DNA from: JBLHGN01 sp047616325
Lineage (GTDB): Bacteria; Pseudomonadota; Gammaproteobacteria; Pseudomonadales; Cellvibrionaceae
Reading direction: 5' to 3'
Length of the DNA: 11,773 nucleotides
Assembly (NCBI GenBank): GCA_047616325.1
Contig: JBLHGN010000098.1
Location: forward strand, 1-11,773
Positions 1 through 7,694 of the stretch are shown piece after piece. Position numbers and translations under genes: made by a program. Under the pieces are notes generated by a model that saw only the letters and a program-made list of their open reading frames with translations, made no database searches and had not been told where the DNA came from. Within the stretch, counting starts at the first letter, position 1; every line of letters begins with the position of its first letter.

Positions 1-1105
1 CTAGATCCATTCCTTGAGCCATAGACATCGACTTATCAAGCGTCACGGTTACGGGCAGCTCACTGACTTTAATTTTTCTTATTGCCAGAGGCATTTTCGG
101 CCCCTGCCAAGCTCTTGCATAAATAAAAACTGTATCACTTTCGCTTACTTTAACTTTTGTTCGATCGATATCTACAGTTACTGTTAAAGAAGCGCCCGCG
201 TCACTGGCAACAGGTTCGCTTAGCTCTACACCACTTTTTAAAAGAGCGTCTTGCGCACGGGCAATGCCACCAGACAAAGCCTCATAGGCAAGAGAACTTG
301 GGTCCAACTGCACCACCGCTTGTTTCCAATATTCCATGGCCAACTTAAAATCACCCGACTGATAAGCATCGATACCCGCCAAACCGAGAGCGGTAGGCAT
401 ATTTGGTGCCATTTTCAGTGCCGCTTGGGTATTCGCCCTTACCTCAGGAGTAATAGTGTTGCCAGCTCTCAAGAACAGGGCTTGGGCAAGGTCAGCCAAA
501 ACATATGGCGCATTGGGCTGTATGGCCAGCAGGCGTCGATAAGCTCGCACGCCCTCATCAAACTGCCCTACCTCAACGGCTGTTGCCGCCAAGAGATACC
601 AGTTGTCGGTATTGTGGGGCTCACTTTTAAGTCGCTCTTGTAAACGTAAAATAAGCGCGTCACGGTTTTTGCGAGCGTTTTCTACTGTGCCCTGATTTTT
701 TTCTTGTGCGAGCTGATAAATGCGCCAGTCGTCGCTGGCTCCGTTAAAGGAGTATAACCCGAACACGCATAGCGGTAGTGCAAGCACCAACAGCAGCACG
801 GGTATTCGGCTCTTAAAGTTTGACACTATGGGCCTTTCCGACTCATCTCGAGCATTGTAATTTTCTTCGATAAAGGTTTTTTCTAAATCCTGCTTCAACT
901 TTTTGAAGTCTGACGGTTCAATTTCACCCCGAATACGCGTCTGTTCAAGGTCTTCAAAATGTTGTTGATACACCTTTTCATTGGTTTCGGTACGCACATT
1001 AGAGAGCAAGTCTCGCTTCAATTTACGCTCTACAAAAATCGTTGGCCACACTATAAACGCCGCAGCCATTACGCTAAATGCAGCAAAAACTTGCCAAAAT
1101 TCCAT
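1..1105 (-). CDS. ccmI: Cytochrome c maturation protein CcmI (apocytochrome c chaperone), 3' end outside window
   Basis: CcmI binds apocytochrome c in the periplasm and hands it to the CcmF/CcmH haem-ligation complex. I translated the minus strand directly: it is open for 368 codons from the ATG at 1105 to the left edge, so the C-terminus is missing. An N-terminal membrane segment lies at about residues 3-24, followed by a charged loop with likely coiled-coil character (about 26-85). A second membrane segment covers about 100-120. A TPR-type helical region follows (about 165-275, with WYLLAATAVEVGQFDEGVRAY typical of a TPR). The remainder is a beta-rich periplasmic C-terminal domain. This is the usual two-helix, TPR and C-domain layout of CcmI/CycH. 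The start is 31 bp after the ccmH stop, with a weak AAGG about 12 nt upstream, so translation may be coupled to ccmH. Family assignment is confident; the full length is unknown. Confidence 0.9.
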   Translation of the reverse strand, partial: MEFWQVFAAFSVMAAAFIVWPTIFVERKLKRDLLSNVRTETNEKVYQQHFEDLEQTRIRGEIEPSDFKKLKQDLEKTFIEENYNARDESERPIVSNFKSRIPVLLLVLALPLCVFGLYSFNGASDDWRIYQLAQEKNQGTVENARKNRDALILRLQERLKSEPHNTDNWYLLAATAVEVGQFDEGVRAYRRLLAIQPNAPYVLADLAQALFLRAGNTITPEVRANTQAALKMAPNMPTALGLAGIDAYQSGDFKLAMEYWKQAVVQLDPSSLAYEALSGGIARAQDALLKSGVELSEPVASDAGASLTVTVDIDRTKVKVSESDTVFIYARAWQGPKMPLAIRKIKVSELPVTVTLDKSMSMAQGMDL

Positions 1106-1136
1106 AGGGCTTTAAACCTTATTTTTAGATAGATTG

Positions 1137-1643
1137 TTAGTGATTGGCGTTGGTACTGCCATCGTCGAACGCCGATATTTTGGATTCATTTTGGCCAGGC
1201 AGATCTATTTCGCTACTTATTTCAGATTCTTCGACCAACTCATTCTGTGCGATTTTCGATCGACGCACAACAATAACCGCTAGCACACAACAACCAACGA
1301 GCAACATTACCAAAGGCGACAACCAAAGCACCATTGTATTATTTTGAACGGGAGGTAGATAGAGTACAAAATCTCCGTATCTAGACACCATAAAGTCTTT
1401 TATCTCCTGATCACTCTTTCCTTCTTTTATCAGGCGCACTACTTGTGCACGTAAATCCTGTGATATTTGAGAATTTGAGTCTGCCAAATTTTGATTTTGA
1501 CACTTTGGGCAACGCAACTCAAAAGTGAGCTGTTGGTAGCGATGCCGCTGCACATCGTCGTCAAACTCGACTACATCAATGGCATAACAAGCCACCGATT
1601 TAAAAAGTAATATCACTATTATTGAAAATAAAAATTTCTTCAC
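1137..1643 (-). CDS. ccmH: Cytochrome c maturation thiol-disulfide protein CcmH (CycL type)
   Basis: CcmH is a membrane-anchored periplasmic thioredox protein that works with CcmG and CcmI to reduce or hold apocytochrome c before haem ligation by CcmF. The 168-residue product has a signal peptide/anchor at about residues 1-21. The family signature LRCPKCQNQ has redox cysteines at residues 45 and 48, and a membrane helix lies at about 103-126. A hydrophilic acidic tail of about 40 residues follows. It lacks the TPR part of the fused E. coli CcmH, which here is the separate CcmI. The start is a GTG at 1643 preceded by GGGGGA at good spacing. In most relatives this gene abuts ccmG; here more than 3.4 kb (phaZ and a transposon fossil) lie between. 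Expression therefore depends on a local promoter (an extended -10 is visible at 1672-1677) or on read-through. Confidence 0.95.
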   Translation of the reverse strand: MKKFLFSIIVILLFKSVACYAIDVVEFDDDVQRHRYQQLTFELRCPKCQNQNLADSNSQISQDLRAQVVRLIKEGKSDQEIKDFMVSRYGDFVLYLPPVQNNTMVLWLSPLVMLLVGCCVLAVIVVRRSKIAQNELVEESEISSEIDLPGQNESKISAFDDGSTNANH

Positions 1644-1671
1644 TGTAATCCCCCAATAATAAACGCCGGCA

Positions 1672-1677
1672 AGTATA
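1672..1677 (-). promoter_or_regulatory. Candidate extended -10 promoter for ccmH-ccmI
   Basis: On the minus strand TGGTATACT reads as an extended -10 (TGn plus TATACT, five of six consensus bases). It lies about 28 bp upstream of the ccmH GTG. No good -35 is visible at 16-18 bp, which is acceptable for an extended -10 promoter. It would give ccmHI their own transcript after separation from ccmA-G. This is a motif match only. Confidence 0.35.
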
Positions 1678-1817
1678 CCAGCGCAGGCGGTAGGGCGTCT
1701 CTAAAGGAATGATCATAGATCGAGGAAGCTTTGACAAGGCGACTGGAACGACGCTAAAGAATATGAGAGCAGCCATTGTGGATAAGTGCCGTTCGAACTG
1801 CGAATATCACATAAAAT

Positions 1818-1830
1818 GGCACGGTTCAAA
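1818..1830 (+). repeat. Left terminal inverted repeat of the decayed transposon
   Basis: This 13 bp sequence, GGCACGGTTCAAA, is the exact reverse complement of 3509-3521. The pair flanks the transposase pseudogene at the distances expected of insertion-sequence ends. Confidence 0.75.
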
Positions 1831-1886
1831 TCAGGGTTCCACTAGACACGGTTTTTGTGGGTCATTTATTGACCACCCCGGTCAGA

Positions 1887-1913
1887 TTGTAGTCGCCCTG
1901 ATGTGCGTATAAT
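1887..1913 (+). promoter_or_regulatory. Candidate remnant promoter of the transposase
   Basis: A perfect TATAAT at 1908-1913 is preceded by TTGTAG at 1887-1892, with a spacing of 15 bp (shorter than the optimum of 17). It lies inside the element, about 80 bp before the pseudogene ATG, as expected for a transposase promoter. Motif evidence only. Confidence 0.35.
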
Positions 1914-1992
1914 AGACCATTCCTCAATGACTTTATGGGAATGATCTTTTGAAATCAACCGCTACCTCTTCCGTACAACACGCTGTAAAACC

Positions 1993-3429
1993 ATGAGCGT
2001 TGAACAGAAAAAATGCGTGGCCGTGGCCGCGTTTTCCGGCGAAAAAACAATCACACAAATCGCAAAGGAAATTGAATCCAGCCGAAAGTTTGTTCGTGGA
2101 CAAAAAGCGATAGTTGCAGGTGCCGTCGATGCGGCGTTTCATCCATAACCTACTCCGGACAAGGTGCTGTTTCACTTACCGGTGCCCCAACAATGGATTG
2201 AACAGTTGGTGATGTCACTACTGTTAATTCGCGTATCGTATCGGCATGTTTCGACGTTGTTAGCTGATGTATTTGATTATACTATTAGCATCGCAACGGA
2301 AAATAATATTTATAATACCGCCGTAAAAAAAGTGCTACAGATTCATACCACAGAAGATTTATCAGGAATTCATGTCACCGCCAATGATGCATTATTCCAT
2401 CGAAACAAACTCATTTTATCAGGAATAGACACACGGCCGTTATATTGTTACTTACTCTCAGCCGAAGATCGTCGCGACGAAGACACCAGGGCGATTCATT
2501 TTATGGATTGCCAGAACAAAGGTTTGAAGCCGGAGAGTGCGATTGGAGATGATGCCAAGGGCTTAGTATCGGGTCATAAAATTGTTTCCCCAGAAGTACC
2601 CTGTCACTATGATAGCTTTCATTTATCACGGGGCCTAATGGGGCACGACGCTATTTCAGAAACTGTCTAAAAAAAGCCATAAGCGAGCGAAATGGACTTG
2701 AACAACAATCACAAAAATGGTCCGGAGATGAAAACAAAACTCATTAATGGATTGACGCAAATAACGATGAAGAGCAAGCTCATTACATCTCCAAAACACT
2801 AGATACCCTCATTAGTTGGCTGGAACATGACATTTTAAATAAGGCCGGCCCCACTAAAAAAGAACGACGTGAGCTGTATGATTTCATAGTTGTCGAATTT
2901 AAAAATCTAGAGCACTTGGAACCTCATCGAATATCGGCAATGTGCACTACGTTAGAAAATAAACGAGAAGCGGCATTGGGATTTGCGGATGTATTGGAAG
3001 AAAAATTCACGGTGACCCGTCAACAGTTATCCGTTCCAATTCAGTCTGTCTGGGCCATGCGTGTATTACAGCGCTTCCACGCCATACCATGGAACACCAA
3101 TACACACAGAGAAGAGAAACGTTGGAAAAAGAATTAGGCGATCAATTCGATGGCATCGAAGAAGCCGTTATTGTTGCTCTCTATTCGACAGAACGCACAA
3201 GCTCAATTATTGAAAACCTCAATGGACGCGTGAGAAGACACCTTTATTATCGTCAAGAAAGTGGACACGGTTTTTTTAATCTTATTCGGTTCTATCTAAA
3301 TCACACACCCTTTTTGCGCAGTACCCGAGCGGAGCGCCAAAAAAATCTCCGGCGGAAATGCTGTCAGGAAAACCGCATCCTCATTGGCTGGAGATGTTGG
3401 GCTACGAACGCTTTAAGCGCGTCGCCTAA
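1993..3429 (+). pseudogene. Transposase-like pseudogene (family I recall as DUF6399-containing), two stops and three frameshifts
   Basis: Read with corrections, 1993-3429 encodes a protein of about 480 residues. It begins MSVEQKKCVAVAAFSG and has a helix-turn-helix-like N-terminus (TITQIAKEIESSRKFV). It ends SGKPHPHWLEMLGYERFKRVA, which I recognise from large putative transposases carrying DUF6399 (label from memory). The lesions are an in-frame TAA at 2146-2148, a one-base loss near 2640, a TAA at 2745-2747, a one-base loss near 3085-3110, and a one-base loss in the A7 run near 3343-3349. The three losses restore a total length divisible by three. Candidate acidic catalytic residues survive: D in SGID (2428-2430), D in IGDDAKG (about 2548-2553) and E in IIENLNGR (3212-3214). 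The DDE reading is my inference. The open pieces (2164-2670, 2916-3137, 3089-3451) are parts of this one gene and should not be annotated separately. Confidence 0.85.
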
Positions 3430-3508
3430 CACTCCACTCCTCAGATTATAATACACACTGAATCCCGGTGGGTTTAAACTCGTCTACTGGCACCCAAAAC
3501 ACGTCGTT

Positions 3509-3521
3509 TTTGAACCGTGCC
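3509..3521 (-). repeat. Right terminal inverted repeat of the decayed transposon
   Basis: TTTGAACCGTGCC is the exact inverse of the left repeat. It lies 80 bp after the pseudogene stop and 17 bp from the phaZ stop. The inner side of this end reads AAACGACGTGTTTTGGGTGCC-like on the minus strand and is partly similar to the left inner sequence. Confidence 0.75.
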
Positions 3522-3538
3522 GGAAAATCTATTCAGTT

Positions 3539-4840
3539 CTAACGCTCGACCACACTAACCAACGCTTGGTTGTCTTTCTGAAACTTAGTTTCCACTTTTC
3601 TATCGAAATACTGACGCATAAACTCTTTGATACGTGGTTGAATTTCAGTCCTAAAGCGCTTACCACTGAACACCCCATAGTGCCCCACACCAGGTTGTAT
3701 ATAGTCGACCTGCATTGATTCTGGAATATTGACACAGAGGTCGTGGGCCGCTTGGGTTTGACCAATTCCGGAGATATCGTCGTTCTCCCCCTCCACAGTC
3801 ATAAGCGCAACCTTGGTTATTTTTTCTGGTTTGACTATCTTACCTCGGTGCTCAAACGTGCCGTTAGGTATTTTGTGCTCCTGAAAGATATCCTGAATAG
3901 TTTGCAAATAAAACTCAGCGGTTAAATCCTGCACGGACAAATACTCGTCGTAAAACTCTGTATGTCTGTTGGCACTGTCACAATCGCCGTCAACAAGATG
4001 ATCAAAATACTCTTTGTGCGCCATAACATGGCGATCGTGATTCATGGTTATGAATCCACCGAGCTGTAAAAAGCCAGGATAAACCTGACGCATCAGGCCT
4101 TTATTGGGCCAGGGCACCGAATAAATCATATTTTCTTTGAACCAGGAAAAACTGCGTTCACGGGCGATATTGTTGGGGACGGTTGGGGATAAACGCGTAT
4201 CAATAGGTGAGCCCATATAGGTCATGGTGGAAGGCAAAAACTCACTTTCCGCTTCAGATAATACTGAAATTGCCGCCAATACCGGTGGACCAGGCTGACA
4301 AATACTGACAACGTGAGCATTTGGTCCTACGAACTCAAGCATTTCAATAAAATAATCAATGTAGTCATTTAAATCGAATTTGCCGGCGCTCAGCGGTATT
4401 TGGCGCGCGTCGGACCAGTCGGTGACATAAACTTCGTGCTCAGGAAGAAAGGCTTCCACTGTGCCACGTAAAAGCGTTGAGTAGTGACCGGAGAGCGGTG
4501 CAACTATTAGCACCCGAGGGTCCACGTTGCTTCTAGCTTTTGCTAATTCTTGATTGTCGCGGGCAAAATGCAATAGGCGGGCAAAGGGCTTTTCCCACAC
4601 CACACGTTTCTCCACTGGAACGGGGTGGCCGTTGATGATGGTCTCGGTTAAGCCCCATTCTGGCTTGTCGTAGCGACGGGTAATGGTTTCAAATAAATCA
4701 CATGCAGCGGATATATTTTTCCCTGTCAAGGTGTAGGACAAAGGATTGAAAGGAGAATCGTATAAACGTTTATTGATATCCATGAATTGGCGCAGGGGTG
4801 CCACTACTGCATGATTTAGTTCAAAAGCGTGGTAAAGCAT
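3539..4840 (-). CDS. phaZ: Intracellular poly(3-hydroxybutyrate) depolymerase (PhaZ1/PhaZa1 type)
   Basis: This cytoplasmic granule-associated alpha/beta-hydrolase mobilises stored PHB. The 433-residue product has the full length of the Ralstonia PhaZa1-type family and the active-site Cys instead of Ser in VSICQPGPPVL (Cys181). The rest of the triad is visible: Asp in VEGENDDISGIGQT (354 or 355) and His387 in PGVGHYGVFSG. These align with Cys183/Asp355/His388 recalled for the Ralstonia enzyme. TYMGSPIDTRLSPT (about 207-220) is another family hallmark. There is no signal peptide, as expected for the intracellular class. The ATG at 4840 has GGGAG about 7 nt upstream. The gene is intact and has its own AT-rich leader. 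It sits between ccmG and ccmH on the same strand, which I do not know as a usual location. No PHA synthesis or phasin gene is in view. Confidence 0.93.
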   Translation of the reverse strand: MLYHAFELNHAVVAPLRQFMDINKRLYDSPFNPLSYTLTGKNISAACDLFETITRRYDKPEWGLTETIINGHPVPVEKRVVWEKPFARLLHFARDNQELAKARSNVDPRVLIVAPLSGHYSTLLRGTVEAFLPEHEVYVTDWSDARQIPLSAGKFDLNDYIDYFIEMLEFVGPNAHVVSICQPGPPVLAAISVLSEAESEFLPSTMTYMGSPIDTRLSPTVPNNIARERSFSWFKENMIYSVPWPNKGLMRQVYPGFLQLGGFITMNHDRHVMAHKEYFDHLVDGDCDSANRHTEFYDEYLSVQDLTAEFYLQTIQDIFQEHKIPNGTFEHRGKIVKPEKITKVALMTVEGENDDISGIGQTQAAHDLCVNIPESMQVDYIQPGVGHYGVFSGKRFRTEIQPRIKEFMRQYFDRKVETKFQKDNQALVSVVER

Positions 4841-4870
4841 TTACTACTCCCATAAATCTTTGATGTGGCA

Positions 4871-4939
4871 ATTTATGTATCTATTTAATTAATTAAGTAA
4901 GTACCTGTTTATGTATTTAAGTAGCCATTTATGTATTTA
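4871..4939. repeat. Short AT-rich tandem repeats in the phaZ leader
   Basis: Three copies of a TTTATGTATYTA core occur at 4872-4883, 4908-4919 and 4928-4939. The last two are exact over 12 bp and exactly 20 bp apart. On the minus strand they read TAAATACATAAATGGCTACT then TAAATACATAAACAGGTACT, two 20 bp units differing at 4 positions. The block lies 30-100 bp upstream of the phaZ start, so it probably overlaps its promoter. It could be operator-like or just slippage-prone AT sequence. Confidence 0.55.
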
Positions 4940-4948
4940 CAAGACGAC

Positions 4949-5064
4949 TTGACGTTTCTTTAGCGATTTTCCCGCTAAGGCCCCATCCTTTGAATGGTAG
5001 CACAGCTATGCTGCATCGCGTCAAATTAGTCGCGAGGACGGAGGTAAAACGTTATAAACGTCAA
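4949..5064. repeat. MITE-like or structured intergenic element between ccmG and phaZ
   Basis: TTGACGTTT at 4949-4957 is repeated exactly inverted as AAACGTCAA at 5056-5064, enclosing 116 bp. Inside is a further hairpin, CTTTAGCG (4958-4965) pairing with CGCTAAGG (4973-4980) with one G-T pair. Two smaller palindromic stretches follow (AGCA/TGCT near 5000 and CGCG/CGCG near 5016-5033). The interior has no open frame. A 9-base A run (T run on the minus strand) follows directly at 5063-5071. No target duplication is clear. It may be a small non-autonomous element, a degraded REP-like sequence, or part of a transcript end after ccmG. Confidence 0.4.
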
Positions 5065-5127
5065 AAAAAAACCCGATTTAACTACTTTTCTATGAACACT
5101 TGCTGTTGCCTAGGATGAATTGGGTAC

Positions 5128-5643
5128 TTATTGCAGTAACATGGGCGCCAAAATTGTCTTCCAAACCCCATCATTCACCACACCTACGTGTCGATAGCGA
5201 ATAACGCCATTACTATCGACAACAAAGGTCTCTGGTGCACCATAGACACCTAAATCCAAACCCATGCGCCCCTCGGCATCAACCACATTGTAAGCATAGG
5301 GATTACCTAAACGCTTTAGCCATTGCTTTGCTTTGTCGTCCTCGTCTTTGTAGTTTAAGCCAACTATAACCACGCCATTTTGAGATAGTTCAACTAGGTA
5401 GGGATGCTCTTGAATACAGGTGGGACACCAAGTGGCCCAGACATTGAGTAAAAATGGCTTGCCTATTAATGTTTGCCTATCTATTGTTTCTCCCGTGAGC
5501 AGTTCCGGCAAAGAAAACTCCGGCAGTGGCTTATCCACCAGCGCCGAGGGCATCTCATTAGGGTCAAGATATAAGCCCCGAAACAAAAAGATCGCCATTA
5601 CCATGAAAATAGCGAGGGGAATAAAGAGTTTAATCCGCGTCAC
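5128..5643 (-). CDS. ccmG: Thiol:disulfide interchange protein CcmG (DsbE)
   Basis: CcmG is a membrane-anchored periplasmic thioredoxin-like reductant. It passes electrons from the inner-membrane DsbD/CcdA-type reductant to CcmH and apocytochrome c. The 171-residue protein has a single N-terminal membrane anchor (about residues 5-25). The thioredoxin domain has active site WCPTC with cysteines at 73 and 76 in NVWATWCPTC. The family-specific GVYGAPETF segment carries the cis-proline at residue 137. Length and motifs match E. coli DsbE closely. Its ATG at 5643 overlaps the ccmF stop by four bases (ATGA), so the two are translationally coupled. It is the last gene of the continuous ccmA-G block. 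Downstream is a 287 bp structured spacer rather than ccmH. No convincing GC-rich terminator hairpin precedes the T run at 5063-5071. Confidence 0.97.
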   Translation of the reverse strand: MTRIKLFIPLAIFMVMAIFLFRGLYLDPNEMPSALVDKPLPEFSLPELLTGETIDRQTLIGKPFLLNVWATWCPTCIQEHPYLVELSQNGVVIVGLNYKDEDDKAKQWLKRLGNPYAYNVVDAEGRMGLDLGVYGAPETFVVDSNGVIRYRHVGVVNDGVWKTILAPMLLQ

Positions 5644-7694
5644 GTTTGGGGCCCGTCATTAACCAGGTTTTCGTTGCTAACCACACCCGGCAAAGGAGCT
5701 TCTTCTTCCTGAGTAAGACCCCCTTCAGTCGAGTTTAATACAGCATCGGTTTGGCTTTTCGCACGGAACAATTTGTAACGTTTATCGGTTATGGCCGTGG
5801 CTCCACCCAAGGCCATAAAAATGGCTCCTAGCCAAATCCAGCGTACCAGAGGTTTGAAATGAATTCTCACGGCCCAATCAGTATTGTTGAGTTGCTCTCC
5901 TAGTGCGACATAAATATCGCGCAAGAATCCAGCATCAATGGCCGCTTCAGTCATGGCATTTCCTCCCGACATGTAGCGCCGCTTTTCTGGTTCTAGTCTC
6001 GCAATAATATCGCCATTTTTTCGCACAATTATTTCACCCACGCTAGCGAGGTAATTTGGACCCGTTTCGCTTCTAACATCGGCCAATTCATAGTTATAGC
6101 CCGCGATGGTAACCGAATTGCCAATGGTGAGACGAATATCTCGCTGATCGCTGTAGATTGTATTTAAGCTGACGCCGAGAAGTGTCACAGCAAAGCCAAT
6201 ATGGGCAAGTGCCATCCCGTAATAACTTGCGGGGAGCCGAGAAAGGCCGTTCACCCACGTTTTAGCATTGTATGTCTTGCGACGTAAGTCAGATAGTGTG
6301 GCGAAAATCACCCAGCTTCCCAAGGTAATTGAAATGGCGGCCGCCACTGAATAAGGCCCCTCCAAAATACTGGGGATGAACGTACCCAGCCAAACGCTTA
6401 GCAGTAAAGGTACGATTTGCCACTTTTTAAGTTTTCCGAAATCGGTTTTTTTCCAGTTCAGCATACAGCCAACACCCATCAATACGGCGACAACCGACAT
6501 AATCTTCACAAAAAAGAAATTAAACCACGGCACACCAACAGAGATTTTCCCCCAACCTAAGGCTTCAGATATCAAGGGATACAATGTGCCCATAAGCACA
6601 AGATTAACCGTAATAACCATTAAGATGGAGTTGCTTAACATAAAGGCTTCGCGCGACAGCCAGGTAAACCCAGACACACTTTTAACAGCGGGGGCGCGCA
6701 TGGCAAATAGGGTGAGTGACCCCCCAACTACTACCAACAAAAACGCCAGTATAAATATGCCACGTTCTGGGTCAGTGGCAAAGGCATGCACAGAGGTAAG
6801 CACGCCAGAGCGCACCAAGAATGTACCGAGCAAGCTTAACGAGAATGTAAATATTGCCAGCAAAAGCGTCCAATTCTTAAAAGAACCACGCTTTTCGGTC
6901 ATGGCTAGGCTGTGAATAAGCGCTGTTCCCACTAACCAGGGCATAAATGAGGCGTTTTCCACTGGATCCCAAAACCACCAACCACCCCATCCCAGCTCGT
7001 AATATGCCCACCAGCTACCAAGGGCAATACCGATGGTTAAAAACCCCCAAGCCAGGTTCGTCCAGGGACGAACCCATCGTGCCCACGCGCTATCCAGGCG
7101 ACCAGAAAGTAGTGCGGCAATGGCAAAAGCGAAAACCACTGAAAAACCAACATATCCCATATAAAGCATGGGTGGGTGGATGATCATGCCAAAATCCTGC
7201 AATAGCGGATTTAGGTCGGTGCCCTCCGCGGGCACAATGGGCAATAAACGATCGAATGGATTAGAAGTGAACAACATAAAAGCCAAAAAACCCACCGCAA
7301 CCATACCCATTACCGACAGCACTCTTGCTACCATATCGATTGGCAACTTTTTGCTGAATACGCTGACGGCAAAGGTCCAGCCTGTCAGCATTAACATCCA
7401 CAACAGCAGCGAACCCTCGTGCCCCCCCCAAACGGCGCTAAGTTTAAACGGGATGGGCAGCAGCGTATTGGAATGAGCGGCCACGTATGCTACCGAGAAG
7501 TCGTCTTTGTAGAAGGACCAAGTGAGAATGGCGAAGGCAATGGCAACAAAGATAAAAATACCCGTCGCTAGCGATCGCGAGGCCGACATCCAAACGACTG
7601 TGCCATTTATAGTTCCTGCGAGCGGTACAACCGACAAACACACAGAAAGAAACAGGGAAATTATTAGGGCCAAATGACCGTACTCAGGAATCAT
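5640..7694 (-). CDS. ccmF: Haem lyase CcmF
   Basis: CcmF is the polytopic inner-membrane core of the haem ligation complex that joins haem from CcmE to the CXXCH cysteines of apocytochrome c. At 684 residues with many hydrophobic helices it has the normal family size. The WWD haem-handling domain is clear (GWGGWWFWDPVENASFMPW, about residues 235-253). Conserved histidines are visible: H173 (IIHPPMLYMGYVG), H261 (HSLAMTEKRG), H303 (VRSGVLTSVHAF) and H498 (YYGMALAHIGFAV). These correspond to the periplasmic and membrane haem ligands known in the family. A large periplasmic loop lies near the C-terminus (about 510-620), followed by a last helix and a hydrophilic tail of about 45 residues. The ATG at 7694 lies inside the end of ccmE (11 bp overlap), and the stop overlaps ccmG. 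Confidence 0.98.
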   Translation of the reverse strand: MIPEYGHLALIISLFLSVCLSVVPLAGTINGTVVWMSASRSLATGIFIFVAIAFAILTWSFYKDDFSVAYVAAHSNTLLPIPFKLSAVWGGHEGSLLLWMLMLTGWTFAVSVFSKKLPIDMVARVLSVMGMVAVGFLAFMLFTSNPFDRLLPIVPAEGTDLNPLLQDFGMIIHPPMLYMGYVGFSVVFAFAIAALLSGRLDSAWARWVRPWTNLAWGFLTIGIALGSWWAYYELGWGGWWFWDPVENASFMPWLVGTALIHSLAMTEKRGSFKNWTLLLAIFTFSLSLLGTFLVRSGVLTSVHAFATDPERGIFILAFLLVVVGGSLTLFAMRAPAVKSVSGFTWLSREAFMLSNSILMVITVNLVLMGTLYPLISEALGWGKISVGVPWFNFFFVKIMSVVAVLMGVGCMLNWKKTDFGKLKKWQIVPLLLSVWLGTFIPSILEGPYSVAAAISITLGSWVIFATLSDLRRKTYNAKTWVNGLSRLPASYYGMALAHIGFAVTLLGVSLNTIYSDQRDIRLTIGNSVTIAGYNYELADVRSETGPNYLASVGEIIVRKNGDIIARLEPEKRRYMSGGNAMTEAAIDAGFLRDIYVALGEQLNNTDWAVRIHFKPLVRWIWLGAIFMALGGATAITDKRYKLFRAKSQTDAVLNSTEGGLTQEEEAPLPGVVSNENLVNDGPQT

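Larger units (their letters stand above)
1644..1992. other. Spacer between ccmH and the transposase fossil: no gene seen
   Basis: Positions 1644-1817 are host sequence upstream of ccmH, carrying its ribosome binding site and the candidate promoter. From 1818 onward is the left end of the decayed transposon, with its inverted repeat and untranslated leader. A 67-codon plus-strand frame at 1709-1912 crosses the inverted repeat, lacks a ribosome binding site and resembles nothing I recognise. A short inverted repeat CATTCC/GGAATG (1918-1923/1938-1943) lies in the transposase leader. Confidence 0.5.
1818..3521 (+). mobile_element. Decayed transposon/IS (about 1.7 kb) with 13 bp terminal inverted repeats, inserted between ccmH and phaZ
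   Basis: The sequence GGCACGGTTCAAA at 1818-1830 is repeated exactly and inverted as TTTGAACCGTGCC at 3509-3521. Weaker similarity continues inward, with GGTTTTTGTGGGTCA on one side and GTGTTTTGGGTGCCA on the other. Between them lies a single plus-strand transposase-like pseudogene (1993-3429). A possible 5 bp target duplication AAAAT sits directly outside the left repeat (1813-1817) and 2 bp outside the right one (3524-3528). This offset leaves the exact right boundary (3521 or 3523) uncertain. The right end is only 17 bp past the phaZ stop codon. The element has the size of a simple one-gene insertion sequence and is clearly inactive in this copy. Confidence 0.75.

Noticed and set aside
1709..1912. 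67-codon plus-strand frame upstream of the transposase fossil
   Set aside because: It crosses the left inverted repeat, lacks a ribosome binding site and has no recognisable content.
5040..5127. Rho-independent terminator after ccmG at the T run on the minus strand (5063-5071)
   Set aside because: The T run is good, but the sequence just upstream forms only very weak stems (such as AACA/TGTT), with no GC-rich hairpin next to the T run.
6376..6915. 179-codon plus-strand open frame opposite ccmF
   Set aside because: It is antisense to a highly conserved membrane protein. Its sequence resembles no family, and it has no ribosome binding site or neighbours on that strand.
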